Made by a program: the position numbers and the translations under genes. Under the pieces are notes generated by a model. The model was not told where the DNA came from. It made no database searches and was given only the letters and a program-made list of their open reading frames with translations. A stretch of 64,000 nucleotides of DNA. Source: Bradyrhizobium sp. 190. Lineage in GTDB: Bacteria; Pseudomonadota; Alphaproteobacteria; Rhizobiales; Xanthobacteraceae. Below, one piece after another: positions 25,176 to 34,856 of the stretch; the first letter of the stretch is position 1; every line of letters starts with the position of its first letter. Where the stretch lies: NCBI RefSeq assembly GCF_023073415.1, contig NZ_JADPJL010000065.1, positions 62,001 to 126,000 of the forward strand, read 5' to 3'.

Positions 25176-25223
25176 GCTTGATGGTGTAATAGGCTTGGCT
25201 CTATCGATGCGAGGGAGCGAGCG

Positions 25224-26435
25224 ATGAAAACACGTTGCTGCATCGTCGGCGGCGGGCCGGCCGGCATGATGCTCGGTTACCTGCTCGGACGCGCCGGCAT
25301 CGATGTCGTGGTGCTGGAGAAGCACGCCGACTTCTTTCGCGATTTTCGTGGCGATACCGTGCATCCCTCGACGTTGCAGGTGATGGATGAACTTGGGCTG
25401 ATCGACGGCTTCCTGAAACTGCCGCATCAGCGCCTGCAGAAGATGGAGGGAATGTTCGGCGGCGAGACGGTACGGATCGCCGATCTCGGCCGACTCAACG
25501 TCAAATATCCTTTCATTGCCTTCATGCCGCAGTGGGACTTTCTCAATTTCCTGCGCGAGAGCGGCAAGCGGTTTGCTTCGCTCAAGGTGATGATGTCGAC
25601 GGAAGCCGTCGATCTGTTGCGTGACGGCGAGCGCATCAGGGGCGTGAAGGCGAAGACGCCGGATGGCGTGATCGATATCGAGGCGGACCTGACGGTGGCC
25701 TGCGACGGCCGCCATTCGCTGGTGCGCGAACGCGCCGGGCTCGAAGTCGAGGAAATCGGCGCGCCGATGGATGTGCTGTGGTTTCGCGCCGGCAAGGGGG
25801 AGGGTGAAAACGAAAACCTGTTTGCGCGGGTCGATCCCGGCAAGATGATGGTGACCTTCGACCGCGGCGACTACTGGCAATGCGCGTTCGTCATTCCCAA
25901 GGGGCAGTATGAGGCCGTGAAGGCGAGGGGACTGCCGGCGCTGCTCGACGATATCGCGCGGATGGCGCCGATCCTGAAATCGGGGCTATCAGAGGTGAAG
26001 AGCTGGGACGACTTGAAGCTGTTGACGGTTGCGATCAACCGGCTGAAGCGCTGGACCCGGCCGGGGCTCCTGTGCATCGGCGACGCCGCGCATGCGATGT
26101 CGCCGATCGGCGGCGTCGGCGTCAATCTGGCGGTGCAGGACGCGGTCGCCGCCGCCAACCTGCTGGCGGCGAAGCTGGCGGGCGGCTGTCCGTCGGAGGA
26201 CGAACTCGACGCCGTCCGCCGCCGCCGGGAGTTTCCGGTCAGGATGACACAGCGGATGCAGGTGATGGCGCAAAACAACATCGTCAGCGCCGCGCTCAAG
26301 CCGGGCAATCAGCCGCTGAAGGTCCCGCTCGTGATGCGGCTGGTCACCGCCGTACCCTGGCTACAGGGCATCACGGCGCGGTTTATCGGCCTCGGGGTGC
26401 GGCCCGAACATGTGCAGTCGCCGGTCCGAGCCTAA
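25224..26435 (+). CDS. FAD-dependent monooxygenase (class A flavoprotein)
   Basis: A 403-residue flavoprotein of the PHBH fold. The dinucleotide-binding motif is VGGGPAG (8-14), the DG motif lies in ACDGRHSLVRERAG, and the GD motif in CIGDAAHAMSPIGGVGVN. It should hydroxylate an aromatic or polyketide-like substrate with NAD(P)H and oxygen; the substrate is not evident. No transport or ring-cleavage gene is adjacent. A good ribosome binding site (GAGGGAG) precedes the ATG. Confidence 0.92.
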   Translation: MKTRCCIVGGGPAGMMLGYLLGRAGIDVVVLEKHADFFRDFRGDTVHPSTLQVMDELGLIDGFLKLPHQRLQKMEGMFGGETVRIADLGRLNVKYPFIAFMPQWDFLNFLRESGKRFASLKVMMSTEAVDLLRDGERIRGVKAKTPDGVIDIEADLTVACDGRHSLVRERAGLEVEEIGAPMDVLWFRAGKGEGENENLFARVDPGKMMVTFDRGDYWQCAFVIPKGQYEAVKARGLPALLDDIARMAPILKSGLSEVKSWDDLKLLTVAINRLKRWTRPGLLCIGDAAHAMSPIGGVGVNLAVQDAVAAANLLAAKLAGGCPSEDELDAVRRRREFPVRMTQRMQVMAQNNIVSAALKPGNQPLKVPLVMRLVTAVPWLQGITARFIGLGVRPEHVQSPVRA

Positions 26436-26481
26436 AGACGATGCGGATGCAGAAAGCATCCCAGTGAGCAGAACGCAACAA

Positions 26482-26507
26482 AAAGCCCCGGACGATGCCG
26501 GGGCTTT
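26482..26507 (-). terminator. intrinsic terminator of the Omp25-like gene
   Basis: AAAGCCCCGG-ACGATG-CCGGGGCTTT is a 10-bp stem. Read on the minus strand it is followed by TTGTTGC after a T run. It lies 23 bases past the stop of the barrel gene at 26531. The same stem and loop recur at 28840-28867. Confidence 0.85.
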
Positions 26508-26530
26508 GAGCTGTCGAAGGTTAGCGAAGA

Positions 26531-27271
26531 TCAGTACTTCGCGACGACCGGGGCGCCGAACTTGTAGGCGATACCCACGCGAACGTCGTTGATGGTCACT
26601 CGGTTTCCGACTTCGGCACTGTTCGTGAGGAGGGAAACAAAGCTGGCACGACCGAGGTCGGTGTAACGATACTCGACACGGCCCAGCCAGTTGTCGGCGA
26701 AGGCGTATTCGATACCAGCACCGGCCGTCCAGCCGTCACTCGAATTGACATCCATCGTTACAAAGGGAGCGCCGGCGCCGGCAAACCCATACGAGGTATC
26801 CCAGCTTCCCCACGCCCAACCGGCGGTGCCGAACACCATCCAGCGATCGAAGGCCAAGCCGACCCGTCCTCTGACCGAGCCATAATCCTTGACGCTGGTC
26901 CGAATGTTATAAAGCGCCCCAGCGCTATTCGGGAAAATGCCAGAAGCGTTCAAATCGGCTGCCTGCCAGTCTGCCTCAACGCCGAGCACGACATTGCTGA
27001 CCTGCCAGTTATAGCCCGCAAACCCGCCACCGATAACGCCGCTCGGGTCGACGCTGTAGGGGGTCGGAAAAAATCCAAATGCATTGGTCGCGATGCCGGT
27101 CGAGCGGCCCCAGCCATAACCGACGTCGGCGCCGATGTAGAATCCGGTCCAATTGTAGACGGAGGCAACGGCGACCGGAGCCTTCGTGTACGGCCGAGCG
27201 GCCAGATCCGCGGCCGAGGCGCTGACAGTGCCGGCGACCAAGGCAGCAGCAGCGATAGCGAACTTTTTCAT
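26531..27271 (-). CDS. outer-membrane beta-barrel protein (Omp25/RopB-like)
   Basis: A 246-residue protein with a Sec signal peptide (MKKFAIAAAALVAGTVSASA, cleavage before ADLAARPYTKAP) and a mature part of alternating amphipathic strands beginning YNWTGFYIGADVGYGWG. It probably forms an eight-stranded barrel in the outer membrane. The C terminus reads APVVAKY, rather than the usual terminal Phe. The start at 27271 has a GGAGGAAAT site and is chosen over the upstream in-frame ATG at 27322. Such abundant small barrels are present in many copies in Bradyrhizobium. Confidence 0.92.
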   Translation of the reverse strand: MKKFAIAAAALVAGTVSASAADLAARPYTKAPVAVASVYNWTGFYIGADVGYGWGRSTGIATNAFGFFPTPYSVDPSGVIGGGFAGYNWQVSNVVLGVEADWQAADLNASGIFPNSAGALYNIRTSVKDYGSVRGRVGLAFDRWMVFGTAGWAWGSWDTSYGFAGAGAPFVTMDVNSSDGWTAGAGIEYAFADNWLGRVEYRYTDLGRASFVSLLTNSAEVGNRVTINDVRVGIAYKFGAPVVAKY

Positions 27272-27541
27272 TATTTCCTCCAATTCATGCAAGTAACGCG
27301 AGTAATGCATGCTGTCGTACATATCTCAGGAACCGCGGCAAAGCTGTCACCTGCACGCCACAGTCGTGGAACTTCCAACACCGTTACACCAATAGATTGC
27401 CGAAGGACGGCCGCGATTCGGCTCCGAAGGTGAAAAAACGGGGAGATTTGAGCGATTGGGCTGCTCGGTCGGCGCCGGGAAACCACCTTCCCGACGAATC
27501 GCTTTCCCTCAGCGTTAAGGGCAGCCTAACAAACAGCCCGC

Positions 27542-28312
27542 CTATCCCATAACAGAGTACCCGCCATCGACAGGAATCGCCGTACCGGTGACGAAATCGG
27601 AGGCGGGCGAGGCCAGGAACACCGCGATCCCGGCAAAATCATCGATGGCGCCCCAGCGCGCCGCAGGCGTCCGCGCCAGCACCCGGTCGTGCAGGCCGTC
27701 GATCTCCTTGCGGGCGCGCTTGGTCAAATCCGTGTCGATCCAACCCGGCAGCACGGCGTTGGCTTGGATGTTGTCGGCCGCCCAGGCGCAGGCGCAGGAG
27801 CGGGTGAACTGGACGATGCCGCCCTTGCTGGCGGCATAGGCCGGCGTGAAGCTGGCGCCGAAGATCGACATCATCGAGCCGATATTGATGATCTTGCCGC
27901 CGCCAGCCGCCTTCATGGCGGGATAGACTGCCTGCGAGCACAGGAAGGCGCTGGTGAGGTTGGTCTGGATCACGCTGTTCCATTCGGCGATATCGAGCGC
28001 GTGCGGCGGCTTACGAATATTGATGCCGGCGTTGTTGATGAGGATGTCGATCCGGCCGAACTCGCCGGCGACGCGGCTGACCATGGCGGCGACCGCGGCC
28101 TTGTCGGTGACGTCGGCCGCGACCGCGATCGCCTTCGCGCCGCCTTGCGCAAGCTCGGCGACCGCAGCCGCCGACTTGGCCTCGTTGCGGCCCACCACCG
28201 CGATCGCCGCGCCGGCTTCTGCCAATCCCCTGGCCATGCCGAGCCCGATGCCGCCATTGCCGCCGGTGACGATGGCTACCTTGCCGGTGAGATCGAAGGG
28301 TCCTGTCTTCAT
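27542..28312 (-). CDS. SDR family oxidoreductase
   Basis: A 256-residue classical short-chain dehydrogenase. The cofactor motif is TGGNGGIG (16-23), NNAG follows strand four, and the catalytic block is SMMSIFGASFTPAYAASK. The C terminus FVTGTAIPVDGGYSVMG is typical. The frame is open to a GTG at 28432, but that lies in the palindromic repeat; the ATG at 28312 starts the standard fold. The ribosome binding site is weak. It resembles gluconate or 3-oxoacyl-type dehydrogenases; the substrate is unknown. Confidence 0.92.
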   Translation of the reverse strand: MKTGPFDLTGKVAIVTGGNGGIGLGMARGLAEAGAAIAVVGRNEAKSAAAVAELAQGGAKAIAVAADVTDKAAVAAMVSRVAGEFGRIDILINNAGINIRKPPHALDIAEWNSVIQTNLTSAFLCSQAVYPAMKAAGGGKIINIGSMMSIFGASFTPAYAASKGGIVQFTRSCACAWAADNIQANAVLPGWIDTDLTKRARKEIDGLHDRVLARTPAARWGAIDDFAGIAVFLASPASDFVTGTAIPVDGGYSVMG

Positions 28313-28348
28313 GGTTGTTGTCCGTTTGTTTTTAGGTTGCGTAGTTGT

Positions 28349-28437
28349 GTAGGGTGGGCAAAGCGAAGCGTGCCCACCATCCGCCGTTCCTGAAGATGGT
28401 GGGCACGGCGCGATAGACGCGCCTTTGCCCACCCTAC
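28349..28437. repeat. dispersed palindromic element (GTAGGGTGGGCAAAG type)
   Basis: An imperfect long hairpin: outer arms GTAGGGTGGGCAAAG (28349-28363) and its exact complement (28423-28437), with inner arms TGCCCACCAT and ATGGTGGGCA. It lies directly upstream of the SDR gene and contains no gene of its own. The sequence belongs to a family well known to be scattered in Bradyrhizobium. Confidence 0.85.
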
Positions 28438-28449
28438 AAATCTACGAAT

Positions 28450-28635
28450 CTAGCGATTGCCTTGCCAGATCAGGATCAGGCCGACGGCGCCGAGCAGCGC
28501 GCCATATCCGGCCCATTGCAGTTGATTGATCATGAAGCTCGATGGCGGCCAAGGAATCGCCCCCGTGCCTTGCCCGATCCACAGCAAGCCGATGGCAAGC
28601 GCCAGAAAGCCGATGATCGAAAGCGATCTGGCCAT
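28450..28635 (-). CDS. small two-segment membrane protein
   Basis: A 61-residue protein with two hydrophobic segments (LSIIGFLALAIGLLWIGQGTG and WAGYGALLGAVGLILIW) joined by the proline-rich loop IPWPPSSFMINQ. The ATG at 28635 has GGAGG seven bases upstream and is chosen over the longer frame to 28695. It looks like a conserved inner-membrane protein of unknown function that I cannot name. Confidence 0.75.
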   Translation of the reverse strand: MARSLSIIGFLALAIGLLWIGQGTGAIPWPPSSFMINQLQWAGYGALLGAVGLILIWQGNR

Positions 28636-28839
28636 GGATTGCCTCCGTTTGCGCGCGTCTGTTCTCGGGGACGCCGCTGGACATGTATCCGTCAATCTCT
28701 GGCAAAGCGCCGCCGTTGGTCGCTCGGAATATTAGCGCCACATGGAGCCGAACCGCCAGCCGCAGAAGAAGATCTGCTGGTCAATGGAGCGCGGGTCGCG
28801 TTGGAAACCAATGCCGCGTGCCCCGTATGCGGACAACAA

Positions 28840-28867
28840 AAAAGCCCCGGACGATGCCGGGGCTTTT
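28840..28867 (-). terminator. intrinsic terminator of the second barrel gene
   Basis: AAAAGCCCCGG-ACGATG-CCGGGGCTTTT, with a stem and loop identical to those at 26482. It is followed on the minus strand by TTTGTTG and lies 21 bases beyond the stop of the barrel gene at 28889. Confidence 0.85.
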
Positions 28868-28888
28868 GAGCTTCAGATTTAGAAGAGA

Positions 28889-29689
28889 TCAGTACCTGGC
28901 GGCAACCGGAGCGCCACCCCAGTTGAAGCGGTAGACCAGCGAGGTGCTGATGGTCTGCGTCCAGGGCTTGAAGGTAACTGCAGTGCCGGTCGGACCACCG
29001 CCGAGGGCAGGCGTGACCGTCCCGGGCAAGCTGATGCGGTCATAGAAAGCAGAGCGATACTCTGTCTTCATGAACCAGCCGGGAGCCGAGATGCCGAACA
29101 GGTCCAGGTTGTTCTCGACGCCGCCGCCAATGAACCATCCATTACGATCAAAGGAAGGCGTGGTGTAAATTGCGCCGACACCACCGGCGAAAAGGTCAGA
29201 TTGAGTCGTGCCCGACCACTCTGAACCAGTGTAGCCAGCATTAACGTAAGACAACACGTTGGGAGCAACCAGATAGCCCAGTCGCACACCCGCGGCATAG
29301 CTCGTCTCAAGCTTCATACGGCCTTCGGTCTGGAAGAAAGGATCGGAGAGGGAGCCGCGGATATCTCCGAACTGCGCGTCACCGAAAATACCGGCCACCC
29401 ATCGGCCGGCGAACTGCATATCATAGCCGGCGCCGACCGTTCCGAACCAGCCGCTGCCGCCATTCCGCTGGTCGCGGGTGATGGCAATAGCGCCGGGGAA
29501 AGTCTGGACGTTGCTATCGGCGTTCCAGAGCCCACCGCCGCCACCACCGAAGATGTAGAAGCCGGTCCAGTTGTATACGGCGGCCACGGGGGCCGGAGCT
29601 TTGGCGTAAGGGCGAGCTCCGAGATCAGCCGCAACAGCCGATCCCGAGAATGCCGCTACCGCGGTCAGAGCGATCACTAACTTCTTCAT
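28889..29689 (-). CDS. outer-membrane beta-barrel protein
   Basis: A 266-residue protein with signal peptide MKKLVIALTAVAAFSGSAVA and mature N terminus ADLGARPYAKAPAPVAAVYNWTGFY, the same pattern as the barrel at 26531. The body is strand-rich with many aromatic and glycine residues, and ends VYRFNWGGAPVAARY. It should reside in the outer membrane. It is a divergent paralogue of the 26531 protein; loops and length differ but signal, linker and terminator are shared. Confidence 0.92.
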   Translation of the reverse strand: MKKLVIALTAVAAFSGSAVAADLGARPYAKAPAPVAAVYNWTGFYIFGGGGGGLWNADSNVQTFPGAIAITRDQRNGGSGWFGTVGAGYDMQFAGRWVAGIFGDAQFGDIRGSLSDPFFQTEGRMKLETSYAAGVRLGYLVAPNVLSYVNAGYTGSEWSGTTQSDLFAGGVGAIYTTPSFDRNGWFIGGGVENNLDLFGISAPGWFMKTEYRSAFYDRISLPGTVTPALGGGPTGTAVTFKPWTQTISTSLVYRFNWGGAPVAARY

Positions 29690-29924
29690 GTCCCAATTCC
29701 CTTAGTTCAAAGCGTCGAAGCCGACCGCTCCAACAAGTGCGCGAGCACCCGATTCCCAAAACCCAGTACGGTGACTATACGCAGTTCCGCCCAAAAAGCT
29801 GTTGCGGGGGAAACACAGCCACCGGAAAACGAAAGACCGGGAAATGCCCGAAAAACAGGCAAATTCGGGCGTTAACCAGTCCAAAATGCCGGAAACCGCC
29901 CGAAAGCTGCCTCTAATGGTGAAA

Positions 29925-31979
<2,055 letters not shown>

Positions 31980-32231
31980 GGCTCTTTAGGTGTTGCGCGC
32001 AGCGCGCGGCAGCGAATCGGTTGCTGTGACTATGCCACGGATGGGCTCAAAAAGTGACGCCCCGGCGCGATGGCGGGCGGCAGTAACCCTCTTGGCGGTG
32101 GGAATCAACGAAGATCACGTCCAGTGTCCGGCTTTGTGACTTGAAGTCACGCAATCTGCTGGCGTACCTCTTCGCGGGGCTCGGAACCTCCAAGGTTCGC
32201 CGGCGGAGAAGGGGCGGAGGCGTTTCAGGAC

Positions 32232-32762
32232 ATGGAAGAATTTGCGCGTGCCCTGGTTGATTTCGTGCGCGACAATCAGGCCTGGGCCGCTCCGATCGTT
32301 CTCGTGCTGGCGTTTGGCGAATCTCTCGCCTTCATCTCGCTGCTCGTGCCGGCCTGGGGGGCGCTGGTTGCAATCGGCGCGCTGATCGGCGTCAGCGGCA
32401 TCAATTTCTGGCCGGTCTGGCTGGCCGGCGGCATAGGCGCGGCGCTGGGCGATTGGGTTTCGTACTGGATCGGCTTCAAATACAAGGAACACGTCGCAGA
32501 GATGTGGCCGCTGTCGCGCTATCCGGGAATCCTGCTGCGCGGCGAGGACTTCGTTAAGAAATGGGGCGTGCCCTCGATCTTCATCGGCCGCTTCTTCGGG
32601 CCGCTGCGGGCCTCTGTGCCGCTCGCTGCCGGCATTTTCGAGATGTCCTACTGGCCGTTCCAGATCGCCAATTTCGTCTCTGCGCTGGTCTGGTCCGCTG
32701 TCTTGCTGCTGGTCGGCGATGTGATGGGGAAGCTCGCCGAATGGCTGTGGCGGGTGGCGTAG
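32232..32762 (+). CDS. DedA family membrane protein
   Basis: A 176-residue integral membrane protein of the DedA/SNARE-associated family, probably lipid flippases. Typical blocks are FGESLAFISLLVPAWGALV, GDWVSYWIG and the signature FIGRFFGPLRASVPLAAGIFEM, with the two arginines needed for function. Length is slightly short for the family (about 200). It stands alone with its own start at ATG 32232. Confidence 0.9.
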   Translation: MEEFARALVDFVRDNQAWAAPIVLVLAFGESLAFISLLVPAWGALVAIGALIGVSGINFWPVWLAGGIGAALGDWVSYWIGFKYKEHVAEMWPLSRYPGILLRGEDFVKKWGVPSIFIGRFFGPLRASVPLAAGIFEMSYWPFQIANFVSALVWSAVLLLVGDVMGKLAEWLWRVA

Positions 32763-32939
32763 GGGCAGACTGGAATAAGCTGATGACGAGGGTGTTAGCC
32801 CCAAAGATACTCGAGCCATCTTTGCGTTACCGTCGCGAAGCCGTCGTCGCGCTATCGCAGAAGCGCTGGTAGATTCGGCAGCAACCGAACCAAGGCACGC
32901 ATCAAACCGCATCCATCGTCTCACTGGGAGGACATCACC

Positions 32940-33929
32940 ATGGAATTGACACGACGTTACGCACTCGCCGGCGCCGCAGCGCTCGCCGCCACGCCGCTCT
33001 TGCCGCAAGCGCCCGCCAGGGCGGCCGCGCCGGTGGCGGACAAGCAGGCGCCGAGCTTCTATCGCTACAAAGTTGGCGACGCTCAGGTGACGGCCATCTC
33101 CGACGGCGTCAACAATTTCGCGCTGCCGGACACGTTCGTGCTCAACGTCAAGAAGGACGAAGTCAACGCGGCGCTCGAAAAGAACTTCATGCCGAAGGAC
33201 AAGATGTCGATCCAGTTCGCGCCGCTCGTCATCAATACCGGCGGCAAGCTGGTGGTGGTCGACACCGGCAACGGCGCGGCCGCCTTTGCGTCGAGCAAGG
33301 GCAATGTCGGACAGTTCGGCGCCAACATGGTGGCCGCCGGATTCGATCCCAAGGCGGTCGACATAGTGGTGATCTCGCACTTCCACGGTGACCACATCAA
33401 CGGTCTCCTGACCGCCGAGAACACGCTCGCATTCCCCAATGCCGAGGTGCTGGTGCCGGCGGCAGAGTGGAAGTACTTCATGGATGACGGTGAGATGAGC
33501 CGTGCGCCGGAAGGGCGGATGCAGACGGTGTTCAAGAATGCCCGTCGCGTCTTCGAGGCGGGACTGAAGAAGAAGGCGACGCCCTATGAGTGGGGCAAGG
33601 AAGTCGCACCGGGACTGACAGCGGTGGAAACCATCGGCCACACGCCGGGCCACACCTCCTATGTGCTCTCCTCGGGCTCCGACAAGGTGTTCATCCAGTC
33701 CGACGTCACCAACCTGCCGGCGCTGTTCGTCACCAATCCGGGTTGGCACCTGATGTTCGACCAGGATCCGGCGCTGGCGGAAAAGACCCGCCGCCGGGTT
33801 TACGACATGCTGGTCGCCGACAAGATGCGGGTCCAGGGCTTCCACTATCCGTTCCCGGCCAATGGCTTCGTCGAGAAGGACGGCAACGGTTACCGCCTGA
33901 TCCCGGCGCCGTGGAATCCGGTGATCTGA
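32940..33929 (+). CDS. exported metallo-beta-lactamase-fold hydrolase
   Basis: A 329-residue protein with an N-terminal export signal containing two arginines (TRRYALAGAAALAATPLLP), possibly a Tat substrate, cleaved near ARA (residue 29). The MBL site is HFHGDH (147-152), GHTPGHTSY and QSDVTN, the arrangement of the N-acyl-homoserine-lactonase/YvaN-like branch. The natural substrate is unknown. The ATG follows a GGGAGGA site. It ends 31 bases before the leader promoter of the arginine operon. Confidence 0.92.
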   Translation: MELTRRYALAGAAALAATPLLPQAPARAAAPVADKQAPSFYRYKVGDAQVTAISDGVNNFALPDTFVLNVKKDEVNAALEKNFMPKDKMSIQFAPLVINTGGKLVVVDTGNGAAAFASSKGNVGQFGANMVAAGFDPKAVDIVVISHFHGDHINGLLTAENTLAFPNAEVLVPAAEWKYFMDDGEMSRAPEGRMQTVFKNARRVFEAGLKKKATPYEWGKEVAPGLTAVETIGHTPGHTSYVLSSGSDKVFIQSDVTNLPALFVTNPGWHLMFDQDPALAEKTRRRVYDMLVADKMRVQGFHYPFPANGFVEKDGNGYRLIPAPWNPVI

Positions 33930-33960
33930 CGCCAGACCCTGCCGGAATAGCAGTCACAAC

Positions 33961-33989
33961 TTGACGTCAGGCGGGCGCGGCTTTATAGC
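33961..33989 (+). promoter_or_regulatory. sigma-70-type promoter of the argC operon leader
   Basis: TTGACG (33961-33966), a 17-base spacer and TATAGC (33984-33989) form a near-consensus promoter. The expected start of transcription is at about 33996, that is at the ATG of the small leader ORF (33997). The -10 lies in the centre of a perfect 10-bp palindrome GGGCGCGGCT-TTAT-AGCCGCGCCC (33973-33996), which could be an operator. Confidence 0.6.
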
Positions 33990-33996
33990 CGCGCCC

Positions 33997-34071
33997 ATGA
34001 TTATCGCCGCGACCATGACCATCGCTCGCCGCCGCCGCATTATCGCGGTATGGGCGGACGTCTGCGTTTAA
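33997..34071 (+). CDS. leader peptide with four consecutive Arg codons
   Basis: ATG 33997 to TAA 34071 encodes 24 residues: MIIAATMTIA, then RRRR (CGC x4, 34027-34038), then IIAVWADVCV. The predicted transcript starts at this ATG, so the ORF would be leaderless, as is known for the trp leader peptide of Sinorhizobium. The arginine run sits just before the first stem of an attenuator and the downstream operon carries two argC genes. This is inferred from sequence alone; GC-rich DNA can produce CGC runs by chance. Confidence 0.6.
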   Translation: MIIAATMTIARRRRIIAVWADVCV

Positions 34072-34120
34072 GATCGTCGCCCCTGCCGCCGGATCGGGTC
34101 CCGCGGCTTCTTCCTTTTCC
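34027..34120 (+). promoter_or_regulatory. transcription attenuator before paiB-argC
   Basis: Segment 1 (34029-34038, within the Arg codons) can pair with segment 2 (34045-34057). Segment 2 (GCGG-tat-GGGCGGACG, 34045-34060) can instead pair with segment 3 (CGTCGCCC-ctg-CCGC, 34075-34089). Segment 3 also forms the left arm of a terminator GCCGC-C-GGA-TCGGG-TCC-C-GCGGC (34085-34107) followed by TTCTTCCTTTT. A ribosome stalled for arginyl-tRNA would free segment 2 and prevent termination; one reaching the stop (34069-34071) would permit it. Confidence 0.6.
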
Positions 34121-34169
34121 AGAAAACGCGGTCTGAACTGGCGGCTCCTACGTCAAGCAGGAGTTTGAG

Positions 34170-34856
34170 ATGTATACGCCTCCACCGTTCAAGTCCGACC
34201 GCGCCGCGAGCCTCGCGTTCGCGGAAGCGCGCGGCTTTGCGCTGGCCTGCGCGTGGGATGGCAACAAGCCGGTCGCCTCGTCGCTGCCGTTTTATCTCAC
34301 CTCGGCCAATGACGGCACGCCGCGCGCGCTGTTTCACGTCGCGCGTCACAATCCGCTGGTAAAGCTGGCGGACGGGACGACGTCATGGCTGCTGGCCGTC
34401 AACGGCGCGGATGCCTATGTGTCGCCGGACTGGTACGTCTCGCCGGACCAGGTGCCAACCTGGCTCTATCAGGCAGTGCATCTGACCGGCCCGGTGCGGA
34501 CGATGTCCGACAGCGAACTCGCCGAGCAGATCGAGGCGCTCAGCGCCAAGTTCGAGGAGAGGCTGCTGCCGAAGAAGCCCTGGCTGTCGTCGAAGATGAC
34601 GGCCGGGCGGCTGGAAGCGATGAAGAAGGCGATCGTGGGCCTTGAGATGACGGTTGAAGAGGTCGAGGGCAGCTTCAAGCTTAACCAGCACAAATCCGAA
34701 ACCGACTATGCGGCGGTTGCGGGGTCGCTTGCCACGCAGGCCGACGCCGGCGCACAGCAGATCGCGCATTTGATGAAACAGGCGCGGCCCAACGCGTTTG
34801 CAAACGAACTGGCCTTTGCCGACGAAACGAACCAGCTCGAAAGGAGCGCGCCATGA
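34170..34856 (+). CDS. PaiB-like FMN-binding protein
   Basis: A 228-residue member of the FMN-binding negative transcriptional regulator family (PaiB). It starts MYTPPPFKSD, has the split-barrel flavin-binding strands (PVASSLPFYLT, ALFHVARHNP, SPDWYVSPDQVPTWLYQAVHL) and ends with a helical FKLNQHKSETD block typical of the family. In Bacillus PaiB affects sporulation and protease genes, but the molecular role is unclear. It has AGGAG six bases before the ATG and overlaps the argC start by four bases, so it is the first structural gene behind the arginine-type attenuator. Confidence 0.9.
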   Translation: MYTPPPFKSDRAASLAFAEARGFALACAWDGNKPVASSLPFYLTSANDGTPRALFHVARHNPLVKLADGTTSWLLAVNGADAYVSPDWYVSPDQVPTWLYQAVHLTGPVRTMSDSELAEQIEALSAKFEERLLPKKPWLSSKMTAGRLEAMKKAIVGLEMTVEEVEGSFKLNQHKSETDYAAVAGSLATQADAGAQQIAHLMKQARPNAFANELAFADETNQLERSAP

